A stretch of 64,000 nt of DNA from contig NW_027478160.1 in assembly GCF_051020975.1 (NCBI RefSeq), positions 19,676,001 to 19,740,000 of the forward strand. The letters run 5' to 3'. This stretch comes from Osmia lignaria lignaria. Taxonomy: Eukaryota > Arthropoda > Insecta > Hymenoptera > Megachilidae. The position numbers and the translations under genes are program-made. The notes under the pieces are model-generated. The model had not been told where the DNA came from. It was given only the letters and a program-made list of their open reading frames with translations, and did no database searches. This document shows positions 1-12,779 of the stretch, one piece after another; within the stretch, counting starts at the first letter, position 1; every line of letters begins with the position of its first letter.

Positions 1-1608
1 TTTTATGTTCTATGATATTTTTTGATCAGATGCGTAGTTCTCGAGATATATCAAGATATTTAAAAGTTCCGAAGCCGCACCAACATAATAGAGATACAGA
101 AACACCGTGGCCCCTTTCTTTGAGATAACTCTGCACTATTGCGAGCTGGAAATGCCACTTCCAGTTTAGCTGTGCAGAAGAAGAACAACAAGAAGAAGAA
201 ATATCACGAAATATGTCCGTTAGGCCCCTTCCCTTGAGATAAATCTGCAAATATCTCGGAAACGAAGCGAGCTATGGCAAAATGTTAAGAGACCTTTTTT
301 GTAGAGAATTAAGTTTCCTCCTTTTTATGTTCTACGATATTTTTTGATCAGATGCGCAGTTCACGAGATATATCAAGATATTTAAAAGTTCCGAAGACGC
401 ACCAACATAATAGAGATACAGAAACACCGTGGCCCCTTTCTTTGAGATAACTCTGCACTATTGCGAGCTGCAAATGCGACTTCCAGCTTAGCTGTGCAGA
501 AGAAGAACAACAAGAAGAAGAAATATCTCGAAATATGTCCGTCAGGCCCCTTCCCTTGAGATAAATCTGGAAATATCTCGGAAACGAAGAGAGTTATGGC
601 AAAATGTTAAGAGACCTTTTTTGTAGAGAATTAAGTTTCCTACTTTTCATGTTCTATGATATTTTTTGATCAGATGCGTAGTTCTCGAGATATATCAAGA
701 TATTTAAAAGTTCCGAAGCCGCACCAACATAATAGAGATACAGAAACACCGTGGCCCCTTTCTTTGAGATATCTCTGCACTATTGCGAGCTGTAAATGCC
801 ACTTCCAGCTTAGCTGTGCAGAAGAAGAACAACAAGAAGAAGAAATATCTCGAAATATGTCCGTCAGGCCCCTTCCCTTGAGATATATCTGCAAATATCT
901 CGGAAACGAAGCGAGCTATGGCAAAATGTTAAGAGACCTTTTTTGTAGAGAATTAAGTTTCCTACTTTTTATGTTCTATGATATTTTTTGATCAGATGCG
1001 TAGTTCTCGAGATATATCAAGATATTTAAAAGTTCCGAAGCCGCACCAACATAATAGAGATACAGAAACACCGTGGCTCCTTTCTTTGAGATAACTCTGC
1101 ACTATTGCGAGCTGGAAATGCCACTTCCAGTTTAGCTGTGCAGAAGAAGAACAACAAGAAGAAGAAATATCTCGAAATATGTCCGTTAGGCCCCTTCCCT
1201 TGAGATAAATCTGCAAATATCTCGGAAACGAAGCGAGCTATGGCAAAATGGTAAGAGACCATTTTTGTAGAGAATTAAGTTTCCTACTTTTTATGTTCTA
1301 TGATATTTTTTGATCAGATGCGTAGTTCTCGAGATATATCAAGATATTTAAAAGTTCCGAAGCCGCACTAACATAATAGAGATACAGAAACACCGTGGCC
1401 CCTTTCTTTGAGATAACTCTGCACTATTGCGAGCTGGAAATGCCACTTCCAGTTTAGCTGTGCAGAAGAAGAACAACAAGAAGAAGAAATATCACGAAAT
1501 ATGTCCGTTAGGCCCCTTCCGTTGAGATAAATCTGCAAATATCTCGGAAACGAAGCGAGCTATGGCAAAATGTTAAGAGACCTTTTTTGTAGAGAATTAA
1601 GTTTCCTA

Positions 1609-2705
1609 CTTTTTATGTTCTATGATATTTTTTGATCAGATGCGCAGTTCACGAGATATATCAAGATATTTAAAAGTTCCGAAGCCGCACCAACATAATA
1701 GAGATACAGAAACACCGTGGCCCCTTTCTTTGAGATAACTCTGCACTATTGCGAGCTGGAAATGCCACTTCCAGTTTAGCTGTGCAGAAGAAGAACAACA
1801 AGAAGAAGAAATATCTCGAAATATGTCCGTTAGGCCCCTTCCCTTCAGATAAATCTGCAAATATCTCGGAAACGAAGCGAGCTATGGCAAAATCTTCAGA
1901 GACCTTTTTTGTAGAGAGTTAAGTTTCCTACTTTTTATGTTCTATGATATTTTTTGATCAGATGCGTAGTTCTCGAGATATATCAAGATATTTAAAAGTT
2001 CCGAAGCCGCACCAACATAATAGAGATACAGAAACACCGTGGCCCCTTTCTTTGATATAACTCTGCACTATTGCGAGCTGTAAATGCCACTTCCAGCTTA
2101 GCTGTGCAGAAGAAGAACAACAAGAAGAAGAAATATCTCGAAATATGTCCGTCAGGCCCCTTCCCTTGAGATATATCTGCAAATATCTCGGAAACGAAGT
2201 GACCTATGGCAAAATGTTAAGAGACCTTTTTTGTAGAGAATTATGTTTCCTACAATTTATGTTCTATGATATTTTTTGATCAGAAGCGTAGTTTTCGAGA
2301 TATATCGAGATATTTAAAAGTTCCGAAGCCGCACCAACATAATAGAGATACAGAAACACCGTGGCCCCTTTCTTTGAGATAACTCTGCACTAGTGCGAGC
2401 CGCAAATGCCACTTCCAGCTTAGCTGGGCAGAGGAAGAACAACAAGAAGAAGAAATATCTCGAAATATGTCCGTCAGGCCCCTTCCCTTGAGATAAATCT
2501 GCAAATATCTCGGAAACGAAGCGAGCTATGGCAAAATGTTAAGAGACCTTTTTTGTAGAGAATTAAGTTTCCTACTTTTTATCTTCTATGATATTTTTTG
2601 ATCAGATGCGTAGTTCTCGAGATATATCAAGATATTTAAAAGTTCCGAAGCCGCACCAACATAATAGAGATACAGAAACACCGTGGCCCCTTTCTTTGAG
2701 ATAAC
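1609..2705. repeat. Local duplication, copy 1 (offset 1,610 bp, 5 monomers)
   Basis: This segment matches 3219-4315. Shared rare variants include 'aatcttcagagacc' with 'gagagttaag', 'ctttgatataac', 'gaagtgacctatgg' and 'gctgggcagagg'. The match stops at 1608 (a against c) and at 2706 (t against g). A few private changes separate the copies, for example cccttcag near 1841 and gctatgcc near 3494. Confidence 0.85.
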
Positions 2706-3218
2706 TCTGCACTATTGCGAGCTGCAAATGCCACTTCCAGGTTAGCTGTGCAGAAGAAGAACAACAAGAAGAAGAAATATCTCGAAATATGTCCGTCAGG
2801 CCCCTTCCCTTGAGATATATCTGCAAATATCTCGGAAACGAAGCGAGCTATGGCAAAATGTTAAGAGACCTTTTTTGTAGAGAATTAAGTTTCGTACTTT
2901 TTATGTTCTATGATATTTTCTGATCAGATGCGTAGTTCTCGAGATATATCAAGATATTTATAAGTTCCGAAGCCGCACCAACATAATAGAGATACAGAAA
3001 CACCGTGGCCCCTTTCTATGAGATAACTCTGCACTATTGCGAGCTGGAAATGCCACTTCCAGTTTAGCTGTGCAGCAGAAGAACAACAAGAAGAAGAAAT
3101 ATCACGAAATATGTCCGTTAGGCCCCTTCCCTTGAGATAAATCTGCAAATATCTCGGAAACGAAGCGAGCTATGGCAAAATGTTAAGAGACCTTTTTTGT
3201 AGAGAATTAAGTTTCCTC

Positions 3219-4315
3219 CTTTTTATGTTCTATGATATTTTTTGATCAGATGCGCAGTTCACGAGATATATCAAGATATTTAAAAGTTCCGAAGCCGCAC
3301 CAACATAATAGAGATACAGAAACACCGTGGCCCCTTTCTTTGAGATAACTCTGCACTATTGCGAGCTGGAAATGCCACTTCCAGTTTAGCTGTGCAGAAG
3401 AAGAACAACAAGAAGAAGAAATATCTCGAAATATGTCCGTTAGGCCCCTTCCCTTGAGATAAATCTGCAAATATCTCGGAAACGAAGCGAGCTATGCCAA
3501 AATCTTCAGAGACCTTTTTTGTAGAGAGTTAAGTTTCCTACTTTTTATGTTCTATGATATTTTTTGATCAGATGCGTAGTTCTCGAGATATATCAAGATA
3601 TTTAAAAGTTCCGAAGCCGCACCAACATAATAGAGATACAGAAACACCGTGGCCCCTTTCTTTGATATAACTCTGCACTATTGCGAGCTGTAAATGCCAC
3701 TTCCAGCTTAGCTGTGCAGAAGAAGAACAACAAGAAGAAGAAATATCTCGAAATATGTCCGTCAGGCCCCTTCCCTTGAGATATATCTGCAAATATCTCG
3801 GAAACGAAGTGACCTATGGCAAAATGTTAAGAGACCTTTTTTGTAGAGAATTATGTTTCCTACAATTTATGTTCTATGATATTTTTTGATCAGAAGCGTA
3901 GTTTTCGAGATATATCGAGATATTTAAAAGTTCCGAAGCCGCACCAACATAATAGAGATACAGAAACACCGTGGCCCCTTTCTTTGAGATAACTCTGCAC
4001 TAGTGCGAGCCGCAAATGCCACTTCCAGCTTAGCTGGGCAGAGGAAGAACAACAAGAAGAAGAAATATCTCGAAATATGTCCGTCAGGCCCCTTCCCTTG
4101 AGATAAATCTGCAAATATCTCGGAAACGAAGCGAGCTATGGCAAAATGTTAAGAGACCTTTTTTGTAGAGAATTAAGTTTCCTACTTTTTATCTTCTATG
4201 ATATTTTTTGATCAGATGCGTAGTTCTCGAGATATATCAAGATATTTAAAAGTTCCGAAGCCGCACCAACATAATAGAGATACAGAAACACCGTGGCCCC
4301 TTTCTTTGAGATAAC
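3219..4315. repeat. Local duplication, copy 2 (offset 1,610 bp)
   Basis: This is the partner of 1609-2705. Part of this copy and the two monomers before it (about 2,652-3,853) also match about 6,516-7,717 at an offset of 3,864 bp (12 monomers). The 'ctttgatataac' and 'gaagtgacctatgg' monomer is therefore present three times, in the monomers beginning near 1955, 3565 and 7429. Confidence 0.8.
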
Positions 4316-7300
4316 GCTGCACTAGTGCGAGCCGCAAATGCCACTTCCAGCTTAGCTGTGCAGAAGAAGAACAACAAGAAGAAGAAATATCTCGAAATAT
4401 GTCCGTCAGGCCCCTTCCCTTGAGATAAATCTGCAAATATCTCGGAAACGAAGCGAGCAATGGCAAAATGTTGAGAGACCTTTTTTGTAGAGAATTAAGT
4501 TTCCTACTTTTTATGTTCTATGATATTTTTTGATCAGATGCGTAGTTCTCGAGATATATCAAGATATTTAAAAGTTCCGAAGCCGCACCAACATAATAGA
4601 GATACAGAAACACCGTGGCCCCTTTCTTTGAGATAACTCTGCACTATTGCGAGCTGCAAATGCCACTTCCAGCTTAGCTGTGCAGAAGAAGAACAACAAG
4701 AAGAAGAAATATCACGAAATATGTCCGTTAGGCCCCTTCCCTTGAGATAAATCTGCAAATATCTCGGAAACGAAGCGAGCTATGGCAAAATGTTAAGAGA
4801 CCTTTTTTGTAGAGAATTAAGTTTCCTCCTTTTTATGTTCTATGATATTTTTTGATCAGATGCGCAGTTCACGAGATATATCAAGATATTTAAAAGTTCC
4901 GAAGCCGCACCAACATAATAGAGATACAGAAACACCGTGGCCCCTTTCTTTGAGATAACTCTGCACTATTGCGAGCTGCAAATGCCACTTCCAGCTTAGC
5001 TGTGCAGAAGAAGAACAACAAGAAGAAGAAATATCTCGAAATATGTCCGTCAGGCCCCTTCCCTTGAGATAAATCTGGAAATATCTCGGAAACGAAGAGA
5101 GTTATGGCAAAATGTTAAGAGACCTTTTTTGTAGAGAATTAAGTTTCCTACTTTTCATGTTCTATGATATTTTTTGATCAGATGCGTAGTTCTCGAGATA
5201 TATCAAGATATTTAAAAGTTCCGAAGCCGCACCAACATAATAGAGATACAGAAACACCGTGGCCCCTTTCTTTGAGATAACGCTGCACTAGTGCGAGCCG
5301 CAAATGCCACTTCCAGCTTAGCTGTGCAGAAGAAGAACAACAAGAAGAAGAAATATCTCGAAATATGTCCGTCAGGCCCCTTCCCTTGAGATAAATCTGC
5401 AAATATCTCGGAAACGAAGCGAGCAATGGCAAAATGTTGAGAGACCTTTTTTGTAGAGAATTAAGTTTCCTACTTTTTATGTTCTATGATATTTTTTGAT
5501 CAGATGCGTAGTTCTCGAGATATATCAAGATATTTAAAAGTTCCGAAGCCGCACCAACATAATAGAGATACAGAAACACCGTGGCCCCTTTCTTTGAGAT
5601 AACTCTGCACTATTGCGAGCTGCAAATGCCACTTCCAGCTTAGCTGTGCAGAAGAAGAACAACAAGAAGAAGAAATATCTCGAAATATGTCCGTCAGGCC
5701 CCTTCCCTTGAGATAAATCAGCAAATATCTCGGAAACGAAGCGAGCTATGGCAAAATGTTAAGAGACCTTTTTTGTAGAGAATTAAGTTTCCTACTTTTT
5801 ATGTTCTATGATATTTTTTGATCAGATGCGTAGTTCTCGAGATATATCAAGATATTTAAAAGTTCCGAAGCCGCACCAACATAATAGAGATACAGAAACA
5901 CCGTGGCCCCTTTCTTTGAGATAACTCTGCACTAGTGCGAGCCGCAAATGCCACTTCCAGCTTAGCTGTGCAGAAGAAGAACAACAAGAAGAAGAAATAT
6001 CTCGAAATATGTCCGTCAGGCCCCTTCCCTTGAGATAAATCTGCAAATATCTCGGAAACGAAGCGAGCTATGGCAAAATGTTAAGAGACCTTTTTTGTAG
6101 AGAATTAAGTTTCCTACTTTTTATGTTCTACGATATTTTTTGATCAGATGCGTAGTTCTCGAGATATATCAAGATATTTAAAAGTTCCGAAGCCGCACCA
6201 ACATAATAGAGATACAGAAACACCGTGGCCCCTTTCTTTGAGATAACTCTGCACTATTGCGAGCTGCAAATGCCACTTCCAGCTTAGCTGTGCAGAAGAA
6301 GAACAACAAGAAGAAGAAATATCTCGAAATATGTCCGTCAGGCCAGTTCCTTTGAGCTGAATCTGCAAATATCTCGGAAACGAAGCGAGCTATGGCAAAA
6401 TGTTAAGAGACCTTTTTTGTAGAGAATTAAGTTTCCTACGTTTTATCTTCTATGATATTTTTTGATCAGAAGCGTAGTTTTCGAGATATATCGAGATATT
6501 TAAAAGTTCCGAAGGCGCACCAACATAATAGAGATACAGAAACACCGTGGCCCCTTTCTTTGAGATAACTCTGCACTATTGCGAGCTGCAAATGCCACTT
6601 CCAGGTTAGCTGTGCAGAAGAAGAACAACAAGAAGAAGAAATATCTCGAAATATGTCCGTCAGGCCCCTTCCCTTGAGATATATCTGCAAATATCTCGGA
6701 AACGAAGCGAGCTATGGCAAAATGTTAAGAGACCTTTTTTGTAGAGAATTAAGTTTCGTACTTTTTATGTTCTATGATATTTTCTGATCAGATGCGTAGT
6801 TCTCGAGATATATCAAGATATTTAAAAGTTCCGAAGCCGCACCAACATAATAGAGATACAGAAACACCGTGGCCCCTTTCTTTGAGATAACTCTGCACTA
6901 TTGCGAGCTGGAAATGCCACTTCCAGTTTAGCTGTGCAGAAGAAGAACAACAAGAAGAAGAAATATCACGAAATATGTCCGTTAGGCCCCTTCCCTTGAG
7001 ATAAATCTGCAAATATCTCGGAAACGAAGCGAGCTATGGCAAAATGTTAAGAGACCTTTTTTGTAGAGAATTAAGTTTCCTCCTTTTTATGTTCTATGAT
7101 ATTTTTTGATCAGATGCGCAGTTCACGAGATATATCAAGATATTTAAAAGTTCCGAAGCCGCACCAACATAATAGAGATACAGAAACACCGTGGCCCCTT
7201 TCTTTGAGATAACTCTGCACTATTGCGAGCTGGAAATGCCACTTCCAGTTTAGCTGTGCAGAAGAAGAACAACAAGAAGAAGAAATATCTCGAAATATGT

Positions 7301-9310
7301 CCGTTAGGCCCCTTCCCTTGAGATAAATCTGCAAATATCTCGGAAACGAAGCGAGCTATGGCAAAATGTTCAGAGACCTTTTTTGTAGAGAGTTAAGTTT
7401 CCTACTTTTTATGTTCTATGATATTTTTTGATCAGATGCGTAGTTCTCGAGATATATCAAGATATTTAAAAGTTCCGAAGCCGCACCAACATAATAGAGA
7501 TACAGAAACACCGTGGCCCCTTTCTTTGATATAACTCTGCACTATTGCGAGCTGTAAATGCCACTTCCAGCTTAGCTGTGCAGAAGAAGAACAACAAGAA
7601 GAAGAAATATCTCGAAATATGTCCGTCAGGCCCCTTCCCTTGAGATATATCTGCAAATATCTCGGAAACGAAGTGACCTATGGCAAAATGTTAAGAGACC
7701 TTTTTTGTAGAGAATTAAGTTTCCTACTTTTTATCTTCTATGATATTTTTTGATCAGATGCGTAGTTCTCGAGATATATCAAGATATTTAAAAGTTCCGA
7801 AGCCGCACCAACATAATAGAGATACAGAAACACCGTGGCCCCTTTCTTTGAGATAACGCTGCACTAGTGCGAGCCGCAAATGCCACTTCCAGCTTAGCTG
7901 TGCAGAAGAAGAACAACAAGAAGAAGAAATATCTCGAAATATGTCCGTCAGGCCCCTTCCCTTGAGATAAATCTGCAAATATCTCGGAAACGAAGCGAGC
8001 AATGGCAAAATGTTGGGAGACCTTTTTTGTAGAGAATTAAGTTTGCTACTTTTTATGTTCTATGATATTTTTTGATCAGATGCGTAGTTCTCGAGATATA
8101 TCAAGATATTTAAAAGTTCCGAAGCCGCACCAACATAATAGAGATACAGAAACACCGTGGCCCCTTTCTTTGAGATAACTCTGCACTATTGCGAGCTGCA
8201 AATGCCACTTCCAGCTTAGCTGTGCAGAAGAAGAACAACAAGAAGAAGAAATATCTCGAAATATGTCCGTCAGGCCCCTTCCCTTGAGATATATCTGCAA
8301 ATATCTCGGAAACGAAGCGAGCTATGGCAAAATGTTAAGAGACCTTTTTTGTAGAGAATTAAGTTTCCTACTTTTTATGTTCTATGATGTTTTTTGATCA
8401 GATGCGTAGTTCTCGAGATATATCAAGATATTTAAAAGTTCCGAAGCCGCACCAACATAATAGAGATACAGAAACACCGTGGCCCCTTTCTTTGAGATAA
8501 CTCTGCACTATTGCGAGCTGGAAATGCCACTTCCAGTTTAGCTGTGCAGAAGAAGAACAACAAGAAGAAGAAATATCACGAAATATGTCCGTTAGGCCCC
8601 TTCCCTTGAGATAAATCTGCAAATATCTCGGAAACGAAGCGAGCTATGGCAAAATGTTAAGAGACCTTTTTTGTAGAGAATTAAGTTTCCTCCTTTTTAT
8701 GTTCTATGATATTTTTTGATCAGATGCGCAGTTCACGAGATATATCAAGATATTTAAAAGTTCCGAAGCCGCACCAACATAATAGAGATACAGAAACACC
8801 GTGGCCCCTCTCTTTGAGATAACTATGCACTATTGCGAGCTGGAAATGCCACTTCCAGCTTAGCTGTGCAGAAGAAGAACAACAAGAAGAAGAAATATCT
8901 CGAAATATGTCCGTCAGGCCCCTTCCCTTGAGATATATCTGCAAATATCTCGGAAACGAAGTGACCTATGGCAAAATGTTAAGAGACCTTTTTTGTAGAG
9001 AATTATGTTTCCTACAATTTATGTTCTATGATATTTTTTGATCAGAAGCGTAGTTTTCGAGATATATCGAGATATTTAAAAGTTCCGAAGCCGCACCAAC
9101 ATAATAGAGATACAGAAACACCGTGGCCCCTTTCTTTGAGATAACTCTGCACTAGTGCGAGCCGCAAATGCCACTTCCAGCTTAGCTGTGCAGAAGAAGA
9201 ACAACAAGAAGAAGAAATATCTCGAAATATGTCCGTCAGGCCACTTCCCTTGAGATAAATCTGCAAATATCTCGGAAACGAACTGAGCTATGGCAAAATG
9301 TTAAGAGACC

Positions 9311-9316
9311 TTTTTG
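9311..9316. other. Only monomer length change seen: 1-bp deletion in a T run
   Basis: Most monomers read cctttttt then gtagag. Here the sequence is cc, five T, then ggagag, giving a 321-bp monomer (9039-9359). The run has lost one T, and the following t is replaced by g. A same-length 'tttttt ggagag' form occurs at 62,441-62,452, so the t-to-g change exists separately from the deletion. Confidence 0.9.
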
Positions 9317-10003
9317 GAGAGAATTAAGTTTCCTACTTTTTATCTTCTATGATATTTTTTGATCAGATGCGTAGTTCTCGAGATATATCAAGATATTTAA
9401 AAGTTCCGTAGCCGCACCAACATAATAGAGATACAGAAACACCGTGGCCCCTCTCTTTGAGATAACTCTGCACTATTGCGAGCTGTAAATGCCACTTCCA
9501 GCTTAGCTGTGCAGAAGAAGAACAACAAGAAGAAGAAATATCTCGAAATATGTCCGTCAGGCCAGTTCCTTTGAGCTGAATCTGCAAATATCTCGGAAAC
9601 GAAGCGAGCAATGGCAAAATGTTGAGAGACCTTTTTGGTAGAGAATTAAGTTTCCTACTTTTTATGTTCTATGATATTTTTTGATCAGATGCGTAGTTCT
9701 CGAGCTATATCAAGATATTTAAAAGTTCCGAAGCCGCACCAACATAATAGAGATACAGAAACACCGTGGCCCCTTTCTTTGAGATAACTCTGCACTATTG
9801 CGAGCTGCAAATGCCACTTCCAGCTTAGCTGTGCAGAAGAAGAACAACAAGAAGAAGAAATATCTCGAAATATGTCCGTCAGGCCCCTTCCCTTGAGATA
9901 AATCAGCAAATATCTCGGAAACGAAGAGAGCTATGGCAAAATGTTAAGAGACCTTTTTTGTAGAGAATTAAGTTTCCTACTTTTCATGTTCTATGATATT
10001 TTT

Positions 10004-10647
10004 TGATCAGATGCGTAGTTTTCGAGATATATCAAGATATTTAAAAGTTCCGAAGCCGCACCAACATAATAGAGATACAGAAACACCGTGGCCCCTCTCT
10101 TTGAGATAACTCTGCACTATTGCGAGCTGGAAATGCCACTTCCAGTTTAGCTGTGCAGAAGAAGAACAACAAGAAGAAGAAATATCTCGAAATATGTCCG
10201 TTAGGCCCCTTCCCTTGAGATAAATCAGCAAATATCTCGGAAACGAAGAGAGCTATGGCAAAATGTTAAGAGACCTTTTTTGTAGAGAATTAAGTTTCCT
10301 ACTTTTCATGTTCTATGATATTTTTTGATCAGATGCGTAGTTTTCGAGATATATCAAGATATTTAAAAGTTCCGAAGCCGCACCAACATAATAGAGATAC
10401 AGAAACACCGTGGCCCCTCTCTTTGAGATAACTCTGCACTATTGCGAGCTGGAAATGCCACTTCCAGTTTAGCTGTGCAGAAGAAGAACAACAAGAAGAA
10501 GAAATATCTCGAAATATGTCCGTTAGGCCCCTTCCCTTGAGATAAATCTGCAAATATCTCGGAAACGAAGAGAGCTATGGCAAAATGTTAAGAGACCTTT
10601 TTTGTAGAGAATTAAGTTTCCTACTTTTTATGTTCTATGATATTTTT
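10004..10647. repeat. Recent doublet of adjacent monomers
   Basis: Two neighbouring monomers (10004-10325 and 10326-10647) share the rare set 'tagttttcgag' with 'gatgcg', 'cccctctctttgag', the gctggaa/ccagttt hairpin haplotype and 'gaagagagc'. They differ by only a few bases, for example 'aatcagcaaat' against 'aatctgcaaat'. This looks like a local one-monomer duplication. Confidence 0.75.
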
Positions 10648-12579
10648 TGATCAGAAGCGTAGTTTTCGAGATATATCGAGATATTTAAAAGTTCCGAAGG
10701 CGCACCAACATAATAGAGATACAGAAACACCGTGGCCCCCTTCTTTGAGATAACTCTGCACTATTGCGAGCTGCAAATGCCACTTCCAGCTTAGCTGTGC
10801 AGAAGAAGAACAACAAGAAGAAGAAATATCTCGAAATATGTCCGTCAGGCCCCTTCCCTTGAGATAAATCTGCAAATATCTCGGAAACGAAGCGAGCTAT
10901 GGCAAAATGTTAAGAGACCTTTTTTGTAGAGAATTAAGTTTCCTACTTTTTATGTTCTATGATATTTTTTGATCAGATGCGTAGTTCTCGAGATATATCA
11001 AGATATTTAAAAGTTCCGAAGCCGCACCAACATAATAGAGATACAGAAACACCGTGGCCCCTTTCTTTGAGATAACTCTGCACTATTGCGAGCTGCAAAT
11101 GCCACTTCCAGGTTAGCTGTGCAGAAGAAGAACAACAAGAAGAAGAAATATCTCGAAATATGTCCGTCAGGCCCCTTCCCTTGAGATAAATCTGCAAATA
11201 TCTCGGAAACGAAGCGAGCTATGGCAAAATGTTGAGAGACCTTTTTTGTAGAGAATTAAGTTTCCTACTTTTTATGTTCTATGATATTTTTTGATCAGAT
11301 GCGTAGTTCTCGAGATATATCAAGATATTTAAAAGTTCCGAAGCCGCACCAACATAATAGAGATACAGAAACACCGTGGCCCCTTTCTTTGAGATAACTC
11401 TGCACTAGTGCGAGCCGCAAATGCCACTTCCAGCTTAGCTGTGCAGAAGAAGAACAACAAGAAGAAGAAATATCTCGAAATATGTCCGTCAGGCCCCTTC
11501 CCTTGAGATCAATCTGCAAATATCTCGGTAACGAAGAGAGCTATGGCAAAATGTTAAGAGACCTTTTTTGTAGAGAATTAAGTTTCCTACTTTCTATGTT
11601 CTATGATATTTTTTGATCAGATGCGTAGTTCTCGAGATATATCAAGATATTTAAAAGTTCCGAAGCCGCACCAACATAATAGAGATACAGAAACACCGTG
11701 GCCCCTTTCTTTGAGATAACTCTGCACTATTGGGAGCTGCAAATGCCACTTCCAGCTTAGCTGTGCAGAAGAAGAACAACAAGAAGAAGAAATATCTCGA
11801 AATATGTCCGTCAGGCCCCTTCCCTTGAGATAAATCTGCAAATATCTCGGAAACGAAGAGAGCTATGGCAAAATGTTAAGAGACCTTTTTTGTAGAGAAT
11901 TATGTTTCCTACAATTTATGTTCTATGATATTTTTTGATCAGAAGCGTAGTTTTCGAGATATATCGAGATATTTAAAAGTTCCGAAGCCGCACCAACATA
12001 ATAGAGATACAGAAACACCGTGGCCCCTTTCTTTGAGATAACTCTGCACTAGTGCGAGCCGCAAATGCCACTTCCAGCTTAGCTGTGCAGAAGAAGAACA
12101 ACAAGAAGAAGAAATATCTCGAAATATGTCCGTCATGCCCCTTCCCTTGAGATAAATCTGCCAATATCTCGGAAACGAAGCGAGCTATGGCAAAATGTTA
12201 AGAGACCTTTTTTGTAGAGAATTAAGTCTCCTACAATTTATGTTCTATGATATTTTTTGATCAGAAGCGTAGTTTTCGAGATATATCGAGATATTTAAAA
12301 GTTCCGAAGCCGCACCAACATAATAGAGATACAGAAACACCGTGGCCCCTTTCTTTGAGATAACTCTGCACTAGTGCGAGCCGCAAATGCCACTTCCAGC
12401 TTAGCTGTGCAGAAGAAGAACAACAAGAAGAAGAAATATCTCGAAATATGTCCGTCATGCCCCTTTCCTTGAGATAAATCTGCAAATATCTCGGAAACGA
12501 AGCGAGCTATGGCAAAATGTTAAGAGACCTTTTTTGTAGAGAATTAAGTTTCCTACTTTTTATGTTCTATGATATTTTT

Positions 12580-12620
12580 TGATCAGATGCGTAGTTCTCG
12601 AGATATATCAAGATATTTAA
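12580..12620. repeat. Subtype-defining front segment of the monomer (A form)
   Basis: The first 40 or so bases of each monomer hold the clearest subtype markers. Type A reads gatgcg...ttctcgag...atcaagat and contains a CTCGAG hexamer (here 12597-12602). Type B reads gaagcg...tttcgag...atcgagat and lacks the hexamer. Mixed forms also occur, such as type A front with 'atcgagat' at 32,869, 35,445, 41,885, 49,613, 51,545 and 53,477. These show exchange or conversion within this short segment. The CGAGATAT box here is an inverted relative of the AAATATCTCG boxes later in the monomer. Confidence 0.85.
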
Positions 12621-12665
12621 AAGTTCCGAAGCCGCACCAACATAATAGAGATACAGAAACACCGT

Positions 12666-12713
12666 GGCCCCTTTCTTTGAGATAACTCTGCACTATTGCG
12701 AGCTGCAAATGCC
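12666..12713. repeat. Intra-monomer module, copy 1
   Basis: This stretch begins ggcccctttctttgagataa and runs through ctgca and gcgagctgcaaatg. It aligns with a second stretch 114 bp further on in the same monomer. The first 27 bases match at 24 positions. The later parts also align (gcgagct then caaatg against gcgagct then caaaatg) once a gap of roughly 16 bases is allowed. I infer an old internal duplication that predates amplification of the 322-bp unit. Confidence 0.7.
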
Positions 12714-12735
12714 ACTTCCAGCTTAGCTGTGCAGA
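12687..12735. other. Potential nested hairpin in the monomer
   Basis: The 7-base arms tctgcac (12687-12693) and gtgcaga (12729-12735) are exact inverted repeats. Inside them agctg and cagct can also pair. In the haplotype found only in the first 10.6 kb, the inner arms become ctggaa and ttccag, a perfect 6-base stem with a 7-base loop (for example 146-151 with 159-164). Whether this forms in DNA or in a transcript is unknown. No conserved ribozyme core is present around it. Confidence 0.5.
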
Positions 12736-12758
12736 AGAAGAACAACAAGAAGAAGAAA
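12733..12758. repeat. Purine-rich GAA/CAA tract
   Basis: About 26 bases contain only A, G and two or three C, built from GAA and CAA triplets. The tract is present in every monomer I checked and does not vary in length. Rare substitutions mark lineages: 'caacaaaaag' (for example 29,810; 32,390; 34,965; 43,660; 46,880; 51,065; 52,997; 59,115), 'caagaataag' (30,780; 36,575; 38,187; 54,610; 59,760; 61,048) and 'gaaggag' (16,615; 24,343). The constant length is notable, because microsatellite-like tracts normally slip. Confidence 0.75.
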
Positions 12759-12779
12759 TATCTCGAAATATGTCCGTCA

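Larger units (their letters stand above)
1..12466. repeat. Array segment 1: type-A-rich mosaic
   Basis: This segment is about 39 monomers, mostly type A fronts with scattered type B. It contains local duplications at offsets of 5, 12 and 14 monomers. A haplotype with gctggaa and ccagttt (perfect inner hairpin stem) occurs in monomers starting at 23, 989, 1311, 1633, 2921, 3243, 6785, 7107, 8395, 10004 and 10326. I did not find this combination after 10.6 kb. No gene or non-satellite sequence is seen. Confidence 0.85.

Noticed and set aside
26..250. Repeated 74-codon (sometimes 84-codon) minus-strand open reading frame in most monomers, ending at the TGA within TGATCA
   Set aside because: It uses a TTG start, shifts frame from one monomer to the next because 322 is not a multiple of 3, has no recognisable domain, and is broken by stop or start-loss variants in many monomers. 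High monomer identity alone explains its recurrence.
656..991. 111-codon plus-strand reading frame
   Set aside because: It is the opposite strand of the same satellite and is open only because two usual stops are mutated in this one monomer (gagatatc for gagataac, and gatatatctg for gataaatctg). No other monomer keeps it.
12615..12640. tRNA-like internal promoter B box at 'agttccgaagccg'
   Set aside because: It resembles GGTTCGAATCC only with an insertion, and no A box lies at a suitable distance. There is no cloverleaf fold, so a tRNA-derived SINE origin is not supported.
12687..12735. Possible self-cleaving hammerhead ribozyme, as known in some animal satellites
   Set aside because: Neither strand of the monomer has the required CTGATGA core together with a GAAA element and a cleavage triplet in the right order. 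Only a simple hairpin is present.
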